Part shown: piece by piece, positions 1 through 11,380 of the stretch | Layout of the letters: every line of letters starts with the position of its first letter | Position numbering within the stretch: position 1 is the stretch's first letter | Origin: Lujinxingiaceae bacterium | GTDB taxonomy: Bacteria; Myxococcota_A; Bradymonadia; Bradymonadales; Bradymonadaceae | DNA: 64,000 nucleotides | Direction: 5' to 3' | NCBI GenBank assembly: GCA_013697635.1 | Contig: JACCWM010000213.1 | Span: 1-64,000, forward strand | Position numbers and translations under genes: made by a program | Notes under the pieces: generated by a model | The model's input: the letters and a program-made list of their open reading frames with translations, nothing else | What the model was told of the DNA's origin: nothing | The model's database searches: none

Positions 1-228
1 CTTGCACTGCTGGCGCTTGGCCAGTGCGAGCAAAGCAAGGGGCGCGATGCTGTGGCGCTTCGCAGCTGGCAAAGGATCGCCAAAGATGAGCAGGCACCTC
101 ACGCGGCGCGCGCGATGGCGTGGATGGGCATCGCCGCGATCGAAGAGGCGCAAGGCGATGGGCCAGGCCTCGAGCGGGCGCGCCAGGCGTTGGCAAAGCT
201 CGGTGAGCCGCCGGGTTTGCTCACTTAA
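1..228 (+). CDS. C-terminal fragment of a TPR-like protein (5' end outside window)
   Basis: An open frame runs from the first base to TAA at 226-228, giving 75 residues without a start codon. The peptide is helical with the alternating Ala/Leu/Arg spacing of tetratricopeptide-like repeats (for example WQRIAKDEQAPHAARAMAWM), then ends GEPPGLLT. The next gene starts 21 bp downstream on the same strand, so the two are probably cotranscribed. Function cannot be stated from this piece. Confidence rests on reading-frame continuity and composition like the next protein. Confidence 0.55.
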   Translation, partial: LALLALGQCEQSKGRDAVALRSWQRIAKDEQAPHAARAMAWMGIAAIEEAQGDGPGLERARQALAKLGEPPGLLT

Positions 229-249
229 AGTCTCTTGTTCAAGGGCTCC

Positions 250-3200
250 ATGGAAGTCTCGCAAGCTGCGAATAGCAACCCCTTAGGCCTGAGCCTGGAC
301 TTCATGTTCGGGCGCGGCTACCTGTGGGCTCAGCGCCAGCGCCTCTCGGACTGGATCGCGCTGGAATCGTTGCGCATGGAGATCCCGGATCTGAAGTTTC
401 CCTTCGATGCCAGAACCGGCCTCGATCGCTTTCGCCACACGCGCTGTCTGGTGCGCGAGGTCGAGTTCGCCATCAGCGAGGTCGGACTGGGCGACCTGCT
501 CAGCGAGGCGGCCTCTCAGCTCGACGGCTTCCAGGATCTGCAGGTTCGTTTTTTGGAGGATGCAGCCCACATCAGCCTGCGCGTTCGCGCCTTCGGGGCG
601 AACACCCATATCAGCTTTCGAGCCGCGCTGATTCCCCCCGAGCCGGCGCGCGCCGACGAGATCCACCTCTCGCTCTACGACTACCGCGCCTATGGCCCGC
701 TGCCGTATCCGGCGAGGCTTCTGGCCTTCGAGTTGATGACGAGCCTGCTCAACACGCCGACCTTGCGCGCGCCCGGTCGCGGCCACTCCTTTACCGTGGG
801 CATTGCCGGCGACATCTTGAGCTTTCGCCCGCTCAAGTTGTTGTTCTTGCACATCTTTCCTCGCGTCGGCTGGAAGCTGCCCAACTTGTCGAACATCACG
901 CTCGAGAGCGCGCGCATTCGCCCCGGCGTGCTCACGATTCGCGGCGTCTCGCACGACGACCTGATGCCCAAGAGCCGCCCCGGCGCAGGCTACCATCTGG
1001 CAGCAACGCTCGAAGGTGCGCGGGCGCTGGCGGCCTACGAGGCCAAAGATTTGTTTGCCCACGCCGATCAGGCGCTTTTTGACGGCCAGATACGCCAGGC
1101 GCTCAACATGCTGGCGAGCTACCGAGACATCTACGGGCTGCACCCGGAGCTGGTCTCGCGCCTGCTCGGCTGTCTTGTGGCCGACCCCTCGCCATCGAAT
1201 CTGGCCGAGGCCGAGTCGATCTGTCGCGAGCTCGGCGCCGACGACGCGCGCGATCTGCAGGCGCTTTATGCGCGCCCGATGATCGCGCTGGCCAACGCCC
1301 GAGGTGAGGAGGTCGCCCAGGCCTTCGAGAAGCTCTCGGCCGAGCTGCGCGCGCGCTCAGAGACGGCCGACTGGATTTTGTGCGAGCTCGCTGCCGCGGC
1401 CTATTTGCGCGCGCAGGCACCCGAGGCGGCCGCTTCGCGCCTTCGCGAAGTGCTCAAGGTCGCGCCCCGAAACCGCGTCGCGCTCGAGGAGCTCGGCGCG
1501 CTCTATGAGCGCCTGGGCGAGAATTCCGGCCTCGAGGAGACGCTCAAACGCCTGACCGGCGTCTACACCGATCGCGACACGCTCAAGACCACGTACCTGA
1601 CGCTCGCGCGCCACCTGATGAATCGCTCCGGCGATCTGGGCGAGGCGCGCATGTACCTGGAAAAAGTGCTGCGCCTCGATCCCTCCGAGCTCGAGGCGCT
1701 CAACACCCTGGGCGAGAGCTACGTGCTGGGCGGCGAGCCGCTTCGCGCGCTCAAGGCGTTTGGCTCGGCGGCGCGCGCGGCCGAGTCCAACGCTCTGGAG
1801 CGCCAGGCGAGCAGGCTGCATTTCCGCGTCGCCGAGCTGTGGTTCACCGAGCTGCAGGACCCAAGCCAGGCGCTCTTGAGCTGTCGGCGCGCGCTCTCGC
1901 TTGCTCCGCTCGAAGGCCGCGAGCTGGCCGACATTCAGGAGCGCGCGCGGCTGTTGCGCTTTGCAGCCGAGCTGTGCGAGGCCCGCAGCCGCCACGACGA
2001 GTCGGTGGAGTATTGGACGGAGTTGCTGACGCTGCTCGAGCGCTCCCGCGAGCTGGCCCACGGTGGAGCCGCAAGCCCGGCCTTTGGCACCGAGGAGGAC
2101 GCCGGCCTCGAGATGCGCATCTTCGATGAGCTCGTCGAGGCCAACGAACATCTTGCCAGACTCTACGAGACCCGAGAGCGACCCCACGCAGCGGCCAGCC
2201 ATTGGCGCCGCGTGCTCGAGCTTGCGCCGTCCTCGGGCGTCGCGCTCGAGCATCTCGAGGATTATCTGCGCCAGGCCGGGCGGCCCGAGCAGCTCATCGA
2301 GCTGTACAACGATCTGCTGCGAGGCGCCGAGAGCGCGGCGCGCGCCGTCGCTCTGCACGAAAAATTGGCCGAGATCTACGTGGGCCTGGGCCTGGTCGAC
2401 GACGCTCAGCAAGCGTTTCGTCTGGCCCTTGACGCCGATCCGATCGCGGTTCGACCGCGCCAGGCGCTGATTGGCCTTTTGCGCGAGAATGGGCGCTTCG
2501 AGACGCTTCGCGACGCCTTGAACAGCCTGCTCGTGCGCATGCGCGATCGCGACGTGCGCTGGGAGCTGCTCGTCGAGCTCGGCGACGTGCTCGAGCGCAA
2601 CCTGGCACAGCCCGCCGCTGCTGCACGCGCCTATGTCGAGGCGATGCAGCTCAAGCCCTCGGAGCGCATCGCGCTCGAAGGCGCCTGCCGTGTGCTCGAA
2701 GCCCTCGTCGCCCAGAGCGGGCCGAGCGCGCGCGCGCCCGTCGGCACCCAGGAGCTTGGAAAGCTGCTCGAGCACATGCTCATTCGCATGGCCGAGATCG
2801 CCCCGTCTGCGGCCCAACAGCGCGAGGCGCTGATCAAGCTCGCCCTGTTGTGCGAAGAGCGCGGTGATGCAGCCGCCGGGGCCGAAGCCCGCAACCGCGC
2901 CCAGGCGCTTGTGGCAAGCAGCGAGGGTGAGACCGACTTTGTCAACGTGGACAGCCGCCTCGACGCCATGCTCCTGGGTGATGGCGATGATGGCGATGCC
3001 ATCGACGACTTGCCCGAGGAGGACGATGAAGCCGCCAGCCCGTCGGCGGAGCACCTCGACCCAGCGGCGGGGCTCGAGACCTTTCGCGACAAGTTTCAGG
3101 CCATGCTCAAGCGGCCCGCCAACCTGCCCGAGCGCGCCACGCTCGATCCGGACTCAGCGCTCGGGCGCGTGATCGGTGCGAGCGCGCACCCCGCCGGCCA

Positions 3201-4482
3201 ACAAGCAGCCGCCCAACAAGACGGCGCGCCGCCGGCGGTTGATGCGCCCATGGCCGCACTCGAGCGCGCGCGCCAGGTGGGCAATCCCGAGGCGATCGTC
3301 GCCTGCTTGAAGACCGTGCTCGATGACGACGCCACAGATATCGTCTTCTTTGAGGGCCAGCGCCTGGGCCTCGAGCGCGAGCTGGGCGAGCTGCTCTACT
3401 ACGAGCTCGAAGACGCCGAAGCCGCGCTGCCCTATCTCGAGGCGGTGCACCGGGCCGAGCCCGAAGGCGCCGGCGGCGCAGCCTCGGTGGTCAACGCGCT
3501 CGAGTCGATCTACGAGGAGCAAGGCCGCCTGGGTGCGCGCGTCAAGCTGCTCGAGGCGCGCCTCAAGGCCGCCGAGACAGCCGAGATGGATCTGACCTAC
3601 CGCCTGCTGCTAGCCCAGCTGGTCTGGGACCGCGGCGCCGACGCGGCGGCCGCGCGCGGCTGGCTGGGCGGGGTGATCGAGCGCGACCGCCAAAACGAGG
3701 CCGCCCATCGCCTGCTCGCCGAGATCGCCAGCGCCGAGGGTGACTTTGAGCGCGCGGCAACCCACATGAAGACCGTGCTCGTCGTCGCCGGCGGTGGCCT
3801 CGACGCCGTCGAGGTCGAGCGCGAGCTGGCCGATATGTTGCTCAACCGTCTGGGCGACCCGGCGCGCGCGCGCCCCCACTATGAGAGCGTGCTCACCGCG
3901 GCGCCGGGCGACTCGCTAGCCCTCGAGGGCATCAAGCAGTGCCAGGCCGCCGCCGATGACTGGGCCGGCTATGTCGCCAGCCTTGGCCGCGAGCTCGGCC
4001 TGCTCACAGGAAAACCCGGCGGACTGAGCCTCGTGCAGATGACCGAGGTCAAAGCCGATCAGGTCCCCTCGGTGTTGCGCGTTGCGGCCAGCCAGATCAT
4101 CTCCGACGCCGCCCAGATCGTCGAACACGATCTGGGCGAGCTCGAGCAAGCCCGGCGGCTGTGGGGCCTGGCCTTTGAGCTCTGGCCCGAGCATGTCGAG
4201 GCGCTCGAGCGGCGAATAGAACTTGACCGCGGCCTTCAAGCCAACGACGATCTCGCCGGTGACCTGGAAGCCTATTCGGCGATGCTGCTCGATCCCCGCG
4301 CGCGCTTCGAGGCGCTCATCGAGTGCGCGAAGCTGCACGCCGAGGTCTTGGGCAATGTGGACGCCGCACGACCGCTGTACGCCGAGGCCATCGCCATGGT
4401 TCATGACGAGGAGAACCCACCCGATGGCTTCGACGAGGCGCGACGCGCCCTGAAATCTCTGCAACCCGGTGACGATCGCTAG
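250..4482 (+). CDS. Large cytoplasmic TPR-repeat protein (1,410 aa)
   Basis: No signal peptide or membrane segment is visible, so it is probably cytoplasmic. Residues about 1-260 form a beta-rich N-terminal domain that I cannot name. From about 280 to 910 there are successive helical pairs of TPR type, with recurrent patterns such as ALEELGALYERLGE and ALNTLGESYVLGGEPLRALKAF. An acidic linker rich in D and E lies at about 912-930, and a second TPR block runs from about 1000 to 1400. ATG 250 is chosen because AAGGG lies just upstream; TTG 235 in the same frame would add five residues. TPR arrays are protein-interaction scaffolds. Its position before an OmpA-family protein and a propeller lipoprotein suggests an envelope-linked assembly, but that is inference. 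Confidence 0.85.
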   Translation: MEVSQAANSNPLGLSLDFMFGRGYLWAQRQRLSDWIALESLRMEIPDLKFPFDARTGLDRFRHTRCLVREVEFAISEVGLGDLLSEAASQLDGFQDLQVRFLEDAAHISLRVRAFGANTHISFRAALIPPEPARADEIHLSLYDYRAYGPLPYPARLLAFELMTSLLNTPTLRAPGRGHSFTVGIAGDILSFRPLKLLFLHIFPRVGWKLPNLSNITLESARIRPGVLTIRGVSHDDLMPKSRPGAGYHLAATLEGARALAAYEAKDLFAHADQALFDGQIRQALNMLASYRDIYGLHPELVSRLLGCLVADPSPSNLAEAESICRELGADDARDLQALYARPMIALANARGEEVAQAFEKLSAELRARSETADWILCELAAAAYLRAQAPEAAASRLREVLKVAPRNRVALEELGALYERLGENSGLEETLKRLTGVYTDRDTLKTTYLTLARHLMNRSGDLGEARMYLEKVLRLDPSELEALNTLGESYVLGGEPLRALKAFGSAARAAESNALERQASRLHFRVAELWFTELQDPSQALLSCRRALSLAPLEGRELADIQERARLLRFAAELCEARSRHDESVEYWTELLTLLERSRELAHGGAASPAFGTEEDAGLEMRIFDELVEANEHLARLYETRERPHAAASHWRRVLELAPSSGVALEHLEDYLRQAGRPEQLIELYNDLLRGAESAARAVALHEKLAEIYVGLGLVDDAQQAFRLALDADPIAVRPRQALIGLLRENGRFETLRDALNSLLVRMRDRDVRWELLVELGDVLERNLAQPAAAARAYVEAMQLKPSERIALEGACRVLEALVAQSGPSARAPVGTQELGKLLEHMLIRMAEIAPSAAQQREALIKLALLCEERGDAAAGAEARNRAQALVASSEGETDFVNVDSRLDAMLLGDGDDGDAIDDLPEEDDEAASPSAEHLDPAAGLETFRDKFQAMLKRPANLPERATLDPDSALGRVIGASAHPAGQQAAAQQDGAPPAVDAPMAALERARQVGNPEAIVACLKTVLDDDATDIVFFEGQRLGLERELGELLYYELEDAEAALPYLEAVHRAEPEGAGGAASVVNALESIYEEQGRLGARVKLLEARLKAAETAEMDLTYRLLLAQLVWDRGADAAAARGWLGGVIERDRQNEAAHRLLAEIASAEGDFERAATHMKTVLVVAGGGLDAVEVERELADMLLNRLGDPARARPHYESVLTAAPGDSLALEGIKQCQAAADDWAGYVASLGRELGLLTGKPGGLSLVQMTEVKADQVPSVLRVAASQIISDAAQIVEHDLGELEQARRLWGLAFELWPEHVEALERRIELDRGLQANDDLAGDLEAYSAMLLDPRARFEALIECAKLHAEVLGNVDAARPLYAEAIAMVHDEENPPDGFDEARRALKSLQPGDDR

Positions 4483-4534
4483 ACGTCGATGCAAACAGCG
4501 GATTCGGTACACCCGTTTTCCAAGGACGACCCTG

Positions 4535-6097
4535 ATGACAAAACGCATCCGATATATCCTCTTGTTCTCGATCCTCGCGACCTCGTTCGTGCTCGCCGAT
4601 GTGGCCATGGCCCAGACGCGCGCACCCTTGCCGCCGGTACAGCTGCAGCGCTTTCGCCCCGCTCCTGGCCCCGGCGACTATCTGACGGTCTTCGGCTCGC
4701 CCGTCGCCCCCCATCTCGACTGGCATGTGGGCGCCTTTGTCGACTACGCCAACGATCCCATGCAGATCGCCACCTTCGGCGCGCCCTACCAGCGCACCGT
4801 CGACAACCAGAGCCATCTGGGCCTGTATGCGGGCTTGGGACTGCTCGACGTCCTCGAGATTGGGCTGTGGGTGCCGGCGATCTTCTGGCAAAGCAGTGAA
4901 GAGCTGCAGCCGATTCTGCCCGAAAACGCGTTCAGCTCGACCGAGTTGAGCAAGGTTGCGCTCAGCGATTGGCGACTGTCGGCAAAGTACCGCATCCTCG
5001 ATCTGGCTGAGTTCCCGCTGGGCTTGGCCTTTATCACCGCGCTGAGCATCCCGGTGGGCGACGAAGATGCCTTTGGCAGCGACGGCGGCGTGGGCGCCGA
5101 GGCGCTGGTTGCAGCCGACTATATCCTGGGACGCGCGATTCGAACCGGCGCAAACCTTGGCTTTCGCTACCGGCCGGGACAGCGCCTGTTGCGAAGCGCC
5201 ACGATCGGAAACGAGCTGACCTGGGGGCTGGCCGCCCAGATCCCCTTCTTTACGCCCAACATCGACACGATCTTCGAGCTCAACGGCGCCATCGGTCTGG
5301 CCACAAAGACCGAGGGCGTGCGCGGCATTGTCGCAGGCGAGGTGCCCGTCGAGCTCAAGGGCGCGCTTCGCTACCGCATGCGCGAGAACATGGCCTTTAC
5401 CGCCGGCATGGGTGCCGGGCTGACCGACGGCATTGGCGCGCCTGACTACCGCGTCTTTGTTGGCTTTGGTGGCCAGTGGGTCACCGGTGGCTGGCTCAAC
5501 ACCGATTATGCCAGCCCGACCTTTCGCGGCCGGCTTCAAAGCTGCCCGGAGGGTGATTTTGCCCCCGATGCGATGCTCGACGCCTGGGGCTGCCCCACGC
5601 CTGAGCGCGTGATCGCTGCCGTGCCCGAGGATCGCACGGTCGACACCATGCTCAACGTGCCCCCCCAGAAGGTCGTGCCACGCCCGCCTGTCGAGCCGCC
5701 CAAGCGCACCGTTCCCGAACGCGTGATCGTCACCGACAAGAGCATCATCATCACCGAGCAGGTCCACTTTGCCGTGGGCAAGGAGGACATCTTGCCCCAG
5801 AGCTTCCCGATCCTCGACGACATCGCCCGCGTCATGGAACGAAATCCGCAGATCGATTTGTTGCGTATCGAGGGCCACACCGACAGCGTTGGTCGCGATC
5901 AGTCCAACCTGGAGTTGAGCCAGCGTCGCGCCGACAGCGTCAAGCGCTACCTCACTGAGCACAATGTCGCCGCGCGCCGCCTGGAATCGGTCGGTTATGG
6001 GCGCGTGAAGCCTATCGCCGACAACGCCACCAAGGAAGGCCGCGCCAAGAATCGCCGCGTCGAGTTCAATATCTTGCGCACCACCGAACGCAGATAA
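4535..6097 (+). CDS. OmpA-family outer-membrane protein with N-terminal beta-barrel
   Basis: The protein has 520 residues. ATG 4535 follows AAGGA at 4522-4526 and begins a signal peptide of 26 residues ending AMA before Gln27. Residues about 40-330 look like an outer-membrane barrel of alternating beta strands (GANLGFRYRPG, GNELTWGLA). Residues about 400-516 are an OmpA C-terminal peptidoglycan-binding domain, with VHFAVGKEDILP, EGHTDSVG near residue 445, LSQRRADSVKRYL and KNRRVEFNI. It probably links the outer membrane to the cell wall. The same barrel family recurs in the C-terminal half of the fusion protein at 58277, where GANLGYRVRS and GNELTYGLA match closely. It lies 52 bp after the TPR gene and 47 bp before the next gene, consistent with an operon. 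Confidence 0.93.
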   Translation: MTKRIRYILLFSILATSFVLADVAMAQTRAPLPPVQLQRFRPAPGPGDYLTVFGSPVAPHLDWHVGAFVDYANDPMQIATFGAPYQRTVDNQSHLGLYAGLGLLDVLEIGLWVPAIFWQSSEELQPILPENAFSSTELSKVALSDWRLSAKYRILDLAEFPLGLAFITALSIPVGDEDAFGSDGGVGAEALVAADYILGRAIRTGANLGFRYRPGQRLLRSATIGNELTWGLAAQIPFFTPNIDTIFELNGAIGLATKTEGVRGIVAGEVPVELKGALRYRMRENMAFTAGMGAGLTDGIGAPDYRVFVGFGGQWVTGGWLNTDYASPTFRGRLQSCPEGDFAPDAMLDAWGCPTPERVIAAVPEDRTVDTMLNVPPQKVVPRPPVEPPKRTVPERVIVTDKSIIITEQVHFAVGKEDILPQSFPILDDIARVMERNPQIDLLRIEGHTDSVGRDQSNLELSQRRADSVKRYLTEHNVAARRLESVGYGRVKPIADNATKEGRAKNRRVEFNILRTTERR

Positions 6098-6144
6098 GCA
6101 TTTTGTGCATCGGCCCAAAAGACCTTCAGCCCAGGAAGTCACGC

Positions 6145-8466
6145 TTGTTTTCGACTGCGTCAGCAGCGCGCCGGCTGTCTCGACAACGACGGCCGCGCCG
6201 CCGACAAGTCTTTGGCTTGTTGGCTCTACTCTTGACCGTGGGTTGTGCCGAGCAGGCCACGCGCCTGGAGCTGACGAGCGTGCCCCGCCCGGAAGGCGGC
6301 AATCTTGCGAGCATCGTCGCCATCGAGCACGGCGAGCAGGTCACCGTGGTCGTGCCCGCCGGTCGCAAGGTCTATCAGCGCACAGCCGACGAAGGGAGTT
6401 GGAAGCGAACTTTGGTCTACTGGCCGGCCGGCATGGGTGAGACCGGTGCCAACCTCTTCGACGGTCTCAGCCAGCAGGAAGCGAGCTTCAATTTTCCAAG
6501 TGATCAACTCTTCGTCACCCGCGCAAGCGAGCTGTGGACGATCGCCACACCCTCGTTCAAGCACAAGTCATACTTGCTCGTGAGCACCGACGCCGGGCTC
6601 ACCTTTAGCGAGGTGGCCTTGCCGACCTCGCTTGCCGAGGTCCAAGCTTCTCCCCGAGGCGACCAGCCGGCCGGCGCAGCATCGCGGCTTCGCATCCTCA
6701 AGTCGGCCGACGATCGCCTCTTCATCACCGATTCGCGGCGCATCTGGCAGCTCGAGGCCGAAGATGCTACGGCCATCGAGGCCGAGAGCTGGCGCAGGCT
6801 CTCGATCGAGGGCATCGACTTCGATTCCACGGCGCGCACCACCCAACTGCCGGCGGTGCTTCGCAACTATTTGCCGGCCACCGAGCAGCGCCCCTTCGAG
6901 TTGCTCACCGTGCTTCAGGACCAACTGCTGGTCTACCGGCGCGCAAAGGGCGCCACCGAGTGGGTGCTCACCTCGAGCTTGCTCACCGTGGACCGTCACC
7001 TGCTCGAGGCACCGGGCACCAGCACGGTCTATCTGCTCGCCCCCGAGGCGGTCTATCGAAGCGATGCCGACGGCGAGCGCTGGGACCGGGTTCAGGCCAG
7101 CGGCCATGGGCCCCAGCCGCCCTACAATACGAGCCTTGTGGCCTTGGCAGCGTCCGAGGAGCCCGCCGGCCACATCCTGCTCTTGGGTAGCCATGACGGC
7201 GGCATCTGGCGCAGCGTCGACGGCGGCGCCGCCTGGCAGGAGGTGCACTTGCGCGATCCCGATCTGCGCTCGATCACGGGCTTTGCCATCAACGATCGCC
7301 TCGGCAGGATCTGGGCCTCGACCGGCGGCAGCGGCGTGCTCACCTCGCGCGATCGCGGCCTGAGTTGGCAGCCCGACAACCAGGGCCTCTACGCCACGCG
7401 CGCCTTCGACATGGCCCGCGGCCCCAACGGCGAGCTGTTGCTTGGCACCGACGCCGGCCTGTTTCGCTTGACGGGCGAGCCGCGCGCCGGCCACTGGGAT
7501 CGCCTGCATGCGCGCGCCACCAGCGCGCTCTACGTGCATCCCGACAACATGCGCATCTTCAGTGGCACCTTTGGCGGCAGCATCGTCGTACTTCGCCCCG
7601 ACGGCCAGCAAAACCTCAGCGAAGCGGCGCCGCTGGGTGAGGTCGACACCGTGCTCTTTCAACCCGCTCAATTGCAAAGCTCGCGGCTGCCGGCCTCGGC
7701 GATCGTCGACATACGTCCGCGCCCGGCAAGCCAACAGATGTTCGCCTGGTCGCACCAGCAGGGACCGTTGAGCTCCAACGACGCCGGCGCCTCCTGGCGG
7801 CGCATGAAGCTGAGCGAGGCGCTCACCACGGCCTTGCAGGGCCAGGTCATCACCAACTTTGCCACCGATCAGGACCAGCGCCTTTTCGTGGTCAGCCGCT
7901 CCATGGATCACGCCCAGCCCTCCCAGCTTTGGCGCTCCCAGAACAATGGCGAGAGCTGGCACGCGATCTACTATTTCATGGAGACCGACGCGGACAGCCC
8001 GCTGCGCGTCGAGCGGGAGCTGCATCATCTGCCCGAGGTGCTCTTCATGGTGCACGGCAGCCGGCTGGCCTACTCGCTCGACCAGGGCACGGCCTGGACC
8101 ACGCTCGCTGGCCCCTGGCAAAAGGGCCACATCGCCGCCTTTGGCCTCTTTGATGAGCAGGCGATCGTCGTCGCCAACATGCCCCACGCAAGCGAGATAT
8201 TCTTGATCGAGCGGCCCGAGAGCAACGGGCCGCTCCTCGCTCACTACACGCTCGACTGGCCGCTCGACCAGCGTTTTCGACAAGAGCGCGTGCTCGACGT
8301 GGTCTCCCACGAACGCTACATCTACCTGAGCGACGTCGACTTCGTATTCGTCGGTACGCTGCCGCGACAGCGCACGCGCCTGCCCCAGGGTATCGCGATC
8401 TTTTTGACGATCGGCGGCCTGCTGATCCTCACCGGCGCAAGCTTCGCCTTTCTTCGCCAGCGCTGA
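6145..8466 (+). CDS. Asp-box (BNR/sortilin-like) beta-propeller lipoprotein with C-terminal membrane helix
   Basis: TTG 6145 is preferred because AGGAAG at 6133-6138 sits six bases upstream; TTG 6103 would extend the protein. The resulting 773-residue protein has an Arg-rich N-terminus, a hydrophobic stretch and a modest lipobox ending at Cys34 (LTVGC). Several Asp-box motifs of the S/D-x-D-x-G-x-x-W type occur, including SHDGGIWRSVDGGAAW near 349, SRDRGLSWQ near 402, DAGASWRR near 546 and NNGESWHA near 601. These indicate a beta-propeller of the BNR/Vps10/YCF48 kind. A hydrophobic helix at about 748-768 followed by RQR ends the protein. The exact role is unknown; it is probably an envelope-exposed binding or stability factor working with the upstream OmpA-family protein. 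Confidence 0.8.
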   Translation: MFSTASAARRLSRQRRPRRRQVFGLLALLLTVGCAEQATRLELTSVPRPEGGNLASIVAIEHGEQVTVVVPAGRKVYQRTADEGSWKRTLVYWPAGMGETGANLFDGLSQQEASFNFPSDQLFVTRASELWTIATPSFKHKSYLLVSTDAGLTFSEVALPTSLAEVQASPRGDQPAGAASRLRILKSADDRLFITDSRRIWQLEAEDATAIEAESWRRLSIEGIDFDSTARTTQLPAVLRNYLPATEQRPFELLTVLQDQLLVYRRAKGATEWVLTSSLLTVDRHLLEAPGTSTVYLLAPEAVYRSDADGERWDRVQASGHGPQPPYNTSLVALAASEEPAGHILLLGSHDGGIWRSVDGGAAWQEVHLRDPDLRSITGFAINDRLGRIWASTGGSGVLTSRDRGLSWQPDNQGLYATRAFDMARGPNGELLLGTDAGLFRLTGEPRAGHWDRLHARATSALYVHPDNMRIFSGTFGGSIVVLRPDGQQNLSEAAPLGEVDTVLFQPAQLQSSRLPASAIVDIRPRPASQQMFAWSHQQGPLSSNDAGASWRRMKLSEALTTALQGQVITNFATDQDQRLFVVSRSMDHAQPSQLWRSQNNGESWHAIYYFMETDADSPLRVERELHHLPEVLFMVHGSRLAYSLDQGTAWTTLAGPWQKGHIAAFGLFDEQAIVVANMPHASEIFLIERPESNGPLLAHYTLDWPLDQRFRQERVLDVVSHERYIYLSDVDFVFVGTLPRQRTRLPQGIAIFLTIGGLLILTGASFAFLRQR

Positions 8467-8475
8467 GCGCGTGCT

Positions 8476-9444
8476 TTAGTCGACGTGCTTGACGGACTGG
8501 CCGGCCACGCGCTCGCTGTCGGCCGTACCTTCGGGCATGCCCAAAGCAACGGGCTTGGCGTCGGCCTCGTAGCTCGAAAAACGAAGCGGCAGGCTCTCGG
8601 AGAATGGAAACTTCAAGGAGTTTTGAAGGTGCACGTGCACATGGGGCTCGACCGAGCGCCCGGAGTTGCCGCACTCGCCAATTTTCTGGCCGCGCTCGAC
8701 CTGCTCGCCCTTTTTGACGGGCACGGCGTTTTGGCGCAGATGCGAGAAGAAGAGGTACTCGCCCGGGCCCACCTCGATCACCACATGATTGCCCAGCACG
8801 GCCGTCGCCGTGGGCTCGCCGGGTTTGTTGTCGGCCTCGAAGTCGACGGCGGTGACGACCTTTCCGGGCGCCGAGGCCAGCACCGGTTGGCCAAAACAGT
8901 GGTGCTCCTCGAGGCGCGCTCCCGTGCCGGTGAAGCGGCGCCCCTCGCGCATCAGCGCGAAGTCGTAGCCCCAGCGAAAGGTGGCCGTCGTGGCGTGGTA
9001 GTTGGTCGCCCGGCTCGGACCGCCAGCGAGCGTCGTCCACTCGCCGTCGAAGGGCAGCCGATAGGCATGCTCGCTGACCCAGTTCTGCGTCGACAGCGGC
9101 GGCGCGATCAGCGGCACGTTGCCCAAAACGCCCACCACGATCAGCGCACCAAAGCCCACCGTGCGCGAGCGGCGAAGGGCCGGCGGATTGAACAGCGTCT
9201 TGACCAGCCCCCAGAGCACCACCGGCAGCGTCAAGGTGCCCAACAGCGAGATGCCCAGCGCATGTGCGTAGACGCTGGCAACGCCCAGCTTGAGAAAGAC
9301 CATCAGCCAGGCCACGAGCTGCAAGGCCAGCATCACCAGGCCAACCTTGGCCCAGAGCTCCCACTTGTCTTCGCCCTCAAACTGGCGCGAGAAGAAACTC
9401 TGCGTGCTGGCAGCGGCCGATTGCCCTCTTGTGTCGTCTTCCAT
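8476..9444 (-). CDS. Membrane-anchored M23 (LytM-like) peptidase domain protein
   Basis: The 322-residue protein starts at ATG 9444. Three hydrophobic segments (about 33-51, 58-82 and 97-115) precede a LytM/M23 domain at about 125-280. The domain keeps Asp161 in RWGYD, His235 in FFSHL and the HxH motif in PHVHVHL (268-272). The first zinc ligand of the usual HxxxD motif appears to be Arg157, with His150 nearby, so activity is uncertain. M23 enzymes cut peptidoglycan cross-bridges; degenerate ones act as activators or structural proteins. The gene converges on the propeller lipoprotein gene with nine bases between them. It is divergent from the kinase gene, with a 241-bp shared upstream region in which I see no clear promoter. 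Confidence 0.82.
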   Translation of the reverse strand: MEDDTRGQSAAASTQSFFSRQFEGEDKWELWAKVGLVMLALQLVAWLMVFLKLGVASVYAHALGISLLGTLTLPVVLWGLVKTLFNPPALRRSRTVGFGALIVVGVLGNVPLIAPPLSTQNWVSEHAYRLPFDGEWTTLAGGPSRATNYHATTATFRWGYDFALMREGRRFTGTGARLEEHHCFGQPVLASAPGKVVTAVDFEADNKPGEPTATAVLGNHVVIEVGPGEYLFFSHLRQNAVPVKKGEQVERGQKIGECGNSGRSVEPHVHVHLQNSLKFPFSESLPLRFSSYEADAKPVALGMPEGTADSERVAGQSVKHVD

Positions 9445-9685
9445 CGTATCACTACCTTTTCAACGAGCTTTGATGTTCGCCCGCGCGCGCTGCGGTGAAG
9501 CGAAAACAACCACTCCTGGCGGGCGCCGTCAACTCTATTCGAGCGCTCCTAGACGACCGACACCGCACTTGCTTGCGCACTTCAAGTGGGCGACAATCAA
9601 GAACATAGGTTGGTATATTGTTGTGCTGTAGATGCTCTATTGCTATGTTAGCGCACCGGTGGCGGCCAAGTGATGAGCCAATAGA

Positions 9686-11371
<1,686 letters not shown>

Positions 11372-11380
11372 GATTTTCAA

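Noticed and set aside
283-3054. Long minus-strand frames opposite the TPR gene
   Set aside because: They mirror high-GC codon bias of the plus-strand gene and lack recognisable domains.
9610-9626. Sigma-54 promoter before the kinase gene
   Set aside because: TTGGTATATTGTTGTGC resembles the -24 half but the -12 half lacks TTGC.
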